Source: Demequina flava (GTDB taxonomy: Bacteria > Actinomycetota > Actinomycetes > Actinomycetales > Demequinaceae). Taken from it: a DNA stretch of 64,000 nucleotides. Position numbers and translations under genes: made by a program. Of this stretch, positions 62,776 through 64,000 are shown in pieces. Below the pieces are notes generated by a model. It saw only the letters and a list, made by a program, of their open reading frames with translations. It was not told the origin of the DNA and did not search any database. The stretch spans positions 620,001 to 684,000 of the forward strand of contig NZ_BBRA01000001.1 of the NCBI RefSeq assembly GCF_000975035.1. Direction: 5' to 3'. Position 1 is the stretch's first letter. Each line of letters opens with the position of its first letter.

Positions 62776-63381
62776 ATGACGACTCGCATGACAGCAGGGA
62801 CTGGGCGCCCCAGGCTCTTCGACGAGGAGGCAGTCCTCGCGACGCTGACTGAGCTTTTCTGGCGCCAGGGGTACAGTCAAACGTCGTTGTCAGACATCGT
62901 CGACGCCAGCGGCGTCCACAAGCCGAGCTTGTACCGCACCTTCGGCTCCAAAGACGAGCTGTTCGCCATCGTCCTGCGCCGCTATCTCGCTGAGCGCATT
63001 GCGATGTTTGGCTCAATGATCGACCAAGCGGGCCCCGGCATCGACGGTGTGCACCGCTTCCTCGATCTCTTCGAAGCCGATGCGGAATCCGACCGCGGGC
63101 GCGACGGCTGCCTACTGGTCATGGCGTCCAACGAGTTGCGCGGCACGGTGGCAGACTTCGACTTCGCTACCGCCTACAGGGCACAGATGCGGGAGACGAT
63201 CGGTGGGCTCATCGCGCACACTGTGCCAGCAGGCGAGGGCGACTCCGAGCTCGCGCATGCCCGCGCCGACCTCTTCACGACCTACCTCCTCGGACTGCAC
63301 GTGACCATGCGCGCAGGCGCGCATGCCGAAGAGATACATCGCTATATCCACTCGATGCACGTCGTCGTCGACCAGTGGTGA
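62776..63381 (+). CDS. TetR family transcriptional repressor
   Basis: A 201-residue regulator with an N-terminal helix-turn-helix (about 15-60, LFWRQGYSQTSLSDIVDASGVHKPSLYRTFGSK region) and a helical ligand domain containing GCLLVMASNEL. It diverges from the SDR/AhpD-like pair across two palindromes, so it probably represses that pair and itself until an electrophilic or aromatic inducer binds (inducer inferred from the target families only). Confidence 0.9.
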   Translation: MTTRMTAGTGRPRLFDEEAVLATLTELFWRQGYSQTSLSDIVDASGVHKPSLYRTFGSKDELFAIVLRRYLAERIAMFGSMIDQAGPGIDGVHRFLDLFEADAESDRGRDGCLLVMASNELRGTVADFDFATAYRAQMRETIGGLIAHTVPAGEGDSELAHARADLFTTYLLGLHVTMRAGAHAEEIHRYIHSMHVVVDQW

Positions 63382-63396
63382 CGCACAGAGCAGCTT

Positions 63397-63711
63397 CTAT
63401 GACAGCGGCGTCGTAAGCCCCAAAAACGCGAGCGCCAAGCCAAAGACCACCATGAGGGAAATGTCGACGGCGCGGCGCCGCACAGAAAACGCCACCCCGG
63501 CGGGGAGCACGATGCGCAGTGCGGCACCCGCGAAAGCGGCGCCGGCCAACAGAAGCGTGCCCGCCTGGGCGTTCACCATCGCACCCACCGCAACGCAAAC
63601 GGCCACGACGGCGAGCACAATCCCCGCGGTCAGAGCGCGCGTCTGAGGGGTGTTGTCGGTGACGACCACGACAGGTTCGCTCACCTGCTCCTCCTCAGAC
63701 GGTTCAGACAT
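63397..63711 (-). CDS. DUF3017 family membrane protein
   Basis: A 104-residue protein with an acidic N-terminus and three transmembrane helices, matching the DUF3017 family found next to purH, folD and mdh in many Actinobacteria. It follows purH by 15 bases and converges with the TetR gene. Its function is unknown. Confidence 0.8.
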   Translation of the reverse strand: MSEPSEEEQVSEPVVVVTDNTPQTRALTAGIVLAVVAVCVAVGAMVNAQAGTLLLAGAAFAGAALRIVLPAGVAFSVRRRAVDISLMVVFGLALAFLGLTTPLS

Positions 63712-63726
63712 TTTCCGGCGCCCGTC

Positions 63727-64000
63727 CTAGTGGAAGAAGTGCCGGGTACCGGTGTGATACAGCGTAATCCCGGCGGCGTTTGCGGCGTCGATGACCTCCT
63801 GGTCACGCACCGATCCGCCCGGAGACACCACTGCCTTCACGCCGGCGTCGATCAGCGTCTGCAGTCCATCAGCGAAGGGGAAGAAGGCGTCGGAGGCGGC
63901 GACGGAGCCGGTCGCCCGCTCCGCCCCTGCGCGCGACACGGCGAGTCCGCACGAGTCCACACGGTTCACCTGCCCCATGCCAATACCGACCGCGGCGCCG
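63727..64000 (-). CDS. purH: Bifunctional AICAR formyltransferase / IMP cyclohydrolase, C-terminal part
   Basis: The window holds the last 90 codons. [43 protein letters not shown] and the end [12 protein letters not shown] are the standard C-terminal blocks of the formyltransferase domain of PurH, which uses 10-formyl-THF to turn AICAR (ZMP) into IMP. ZMP accumulates when this step lacks folate and is the ligand sensed by the riboswitch ahead of glyA. Confidence 0.96.
   Translation of the reverse strand, partial: GAAVGIGMGQVNRVDSCGLAVSRAGAERATGSVAASDAFFPFADGLQTLIDAGVKAVVSPGGSVRDQEVIDAANAAGITLYHTGTRHFFH

Overview
High-GC Actinomycetota chromosome, most likely a member of the Micrococcales; the genus cannot be fixed from this window. 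The evidence is the GC-rich coding, frequent GTG/TTG starts, an actinobacterial Mrp without the CxxC pair, a eukaryote-like NADP isocitrate dehydrogenase, and the purH / DUF3017 / mdh / icd neighbourhood at the right end. No rRNA, tRNA, insertion sequence, prophage or CRISPR array was seen.

Layout. 1-6.5 kb: a solute-catabolism locus with glycerate kinase (cut by the window edge), a GH13_18 glycoside phosphorylase, a divergent ABC importer and a ROK regulator. This fits uptake and phosphorolysis of glucosylglycerate. 6.5-20 kb: housekeeping and accessory genes, including a PHP phosphoesterase, an LPXTG-anchored coiled-coil surface protein, Xaa-Pro aminopeptidase, a MocR regulator divergent from a PLP decarboxylase across a clear operator, a truncated MgtE-like protein with DUF1003, and Mrp. 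19.7-22.8 kb: a glyA-folD-xth operon behind a ZTP (pfl) riboswitch. 23-26.2 kb: acyltransferase, GNAT, a CDP-alcohol transferase with a variant motif, and purU. 26.3-30.3 kb: two divergent secreted SLH-domain proteins (SpoIID and CAP types) and a glycosyltransferase. 30.4-38.9 kb: a complete amino-sugar operon (ROK regulator, ABC importer, NagZ-type GH3, ROK kinase, NagB, NagA) with a strong operator.

39.1-56.6 kb is the most distinctive region. The genes cysQ-cysD-cysN-tauE-cysC make PAPS and remove PAP, and no sulfate-reducing enzyme is present. They sit beside a surface-polymer cluster: polysaccharide pyruvyltransferase, three sulfotransferases, a GT2/CDP-glycerol glycerophosphotransferase fusion, a GT4/Stealth phosphotransferase fusion and a GT32-like capsule synthesis gene that appears frameshifted. 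I read this as a locus for a sulfated, possibly pyruvylated, phosphodiester-linked wall polymer, which could also anchor the SLH proteins. 56.6-64 kb: mdh, icd, acyltransferase, aquaporin, and an SDR/AhpD-like pair controlled by a divergent TetR gene with visible operators, then DUF3017 and the 3' end of purH.

Across the window the 9-mer GGCCGATGC (or its complement GCATCGGCC) occurs at least 30 times, against one or two expected. It lies in five of the six possible codon registers and in non-coding DNA, one inverted pair forms a terminator stem, and it is nearly absent from the polymer cluster. It behaves like a DNA-uptake-type or other genome-signature sequence and is the least explained signal here.
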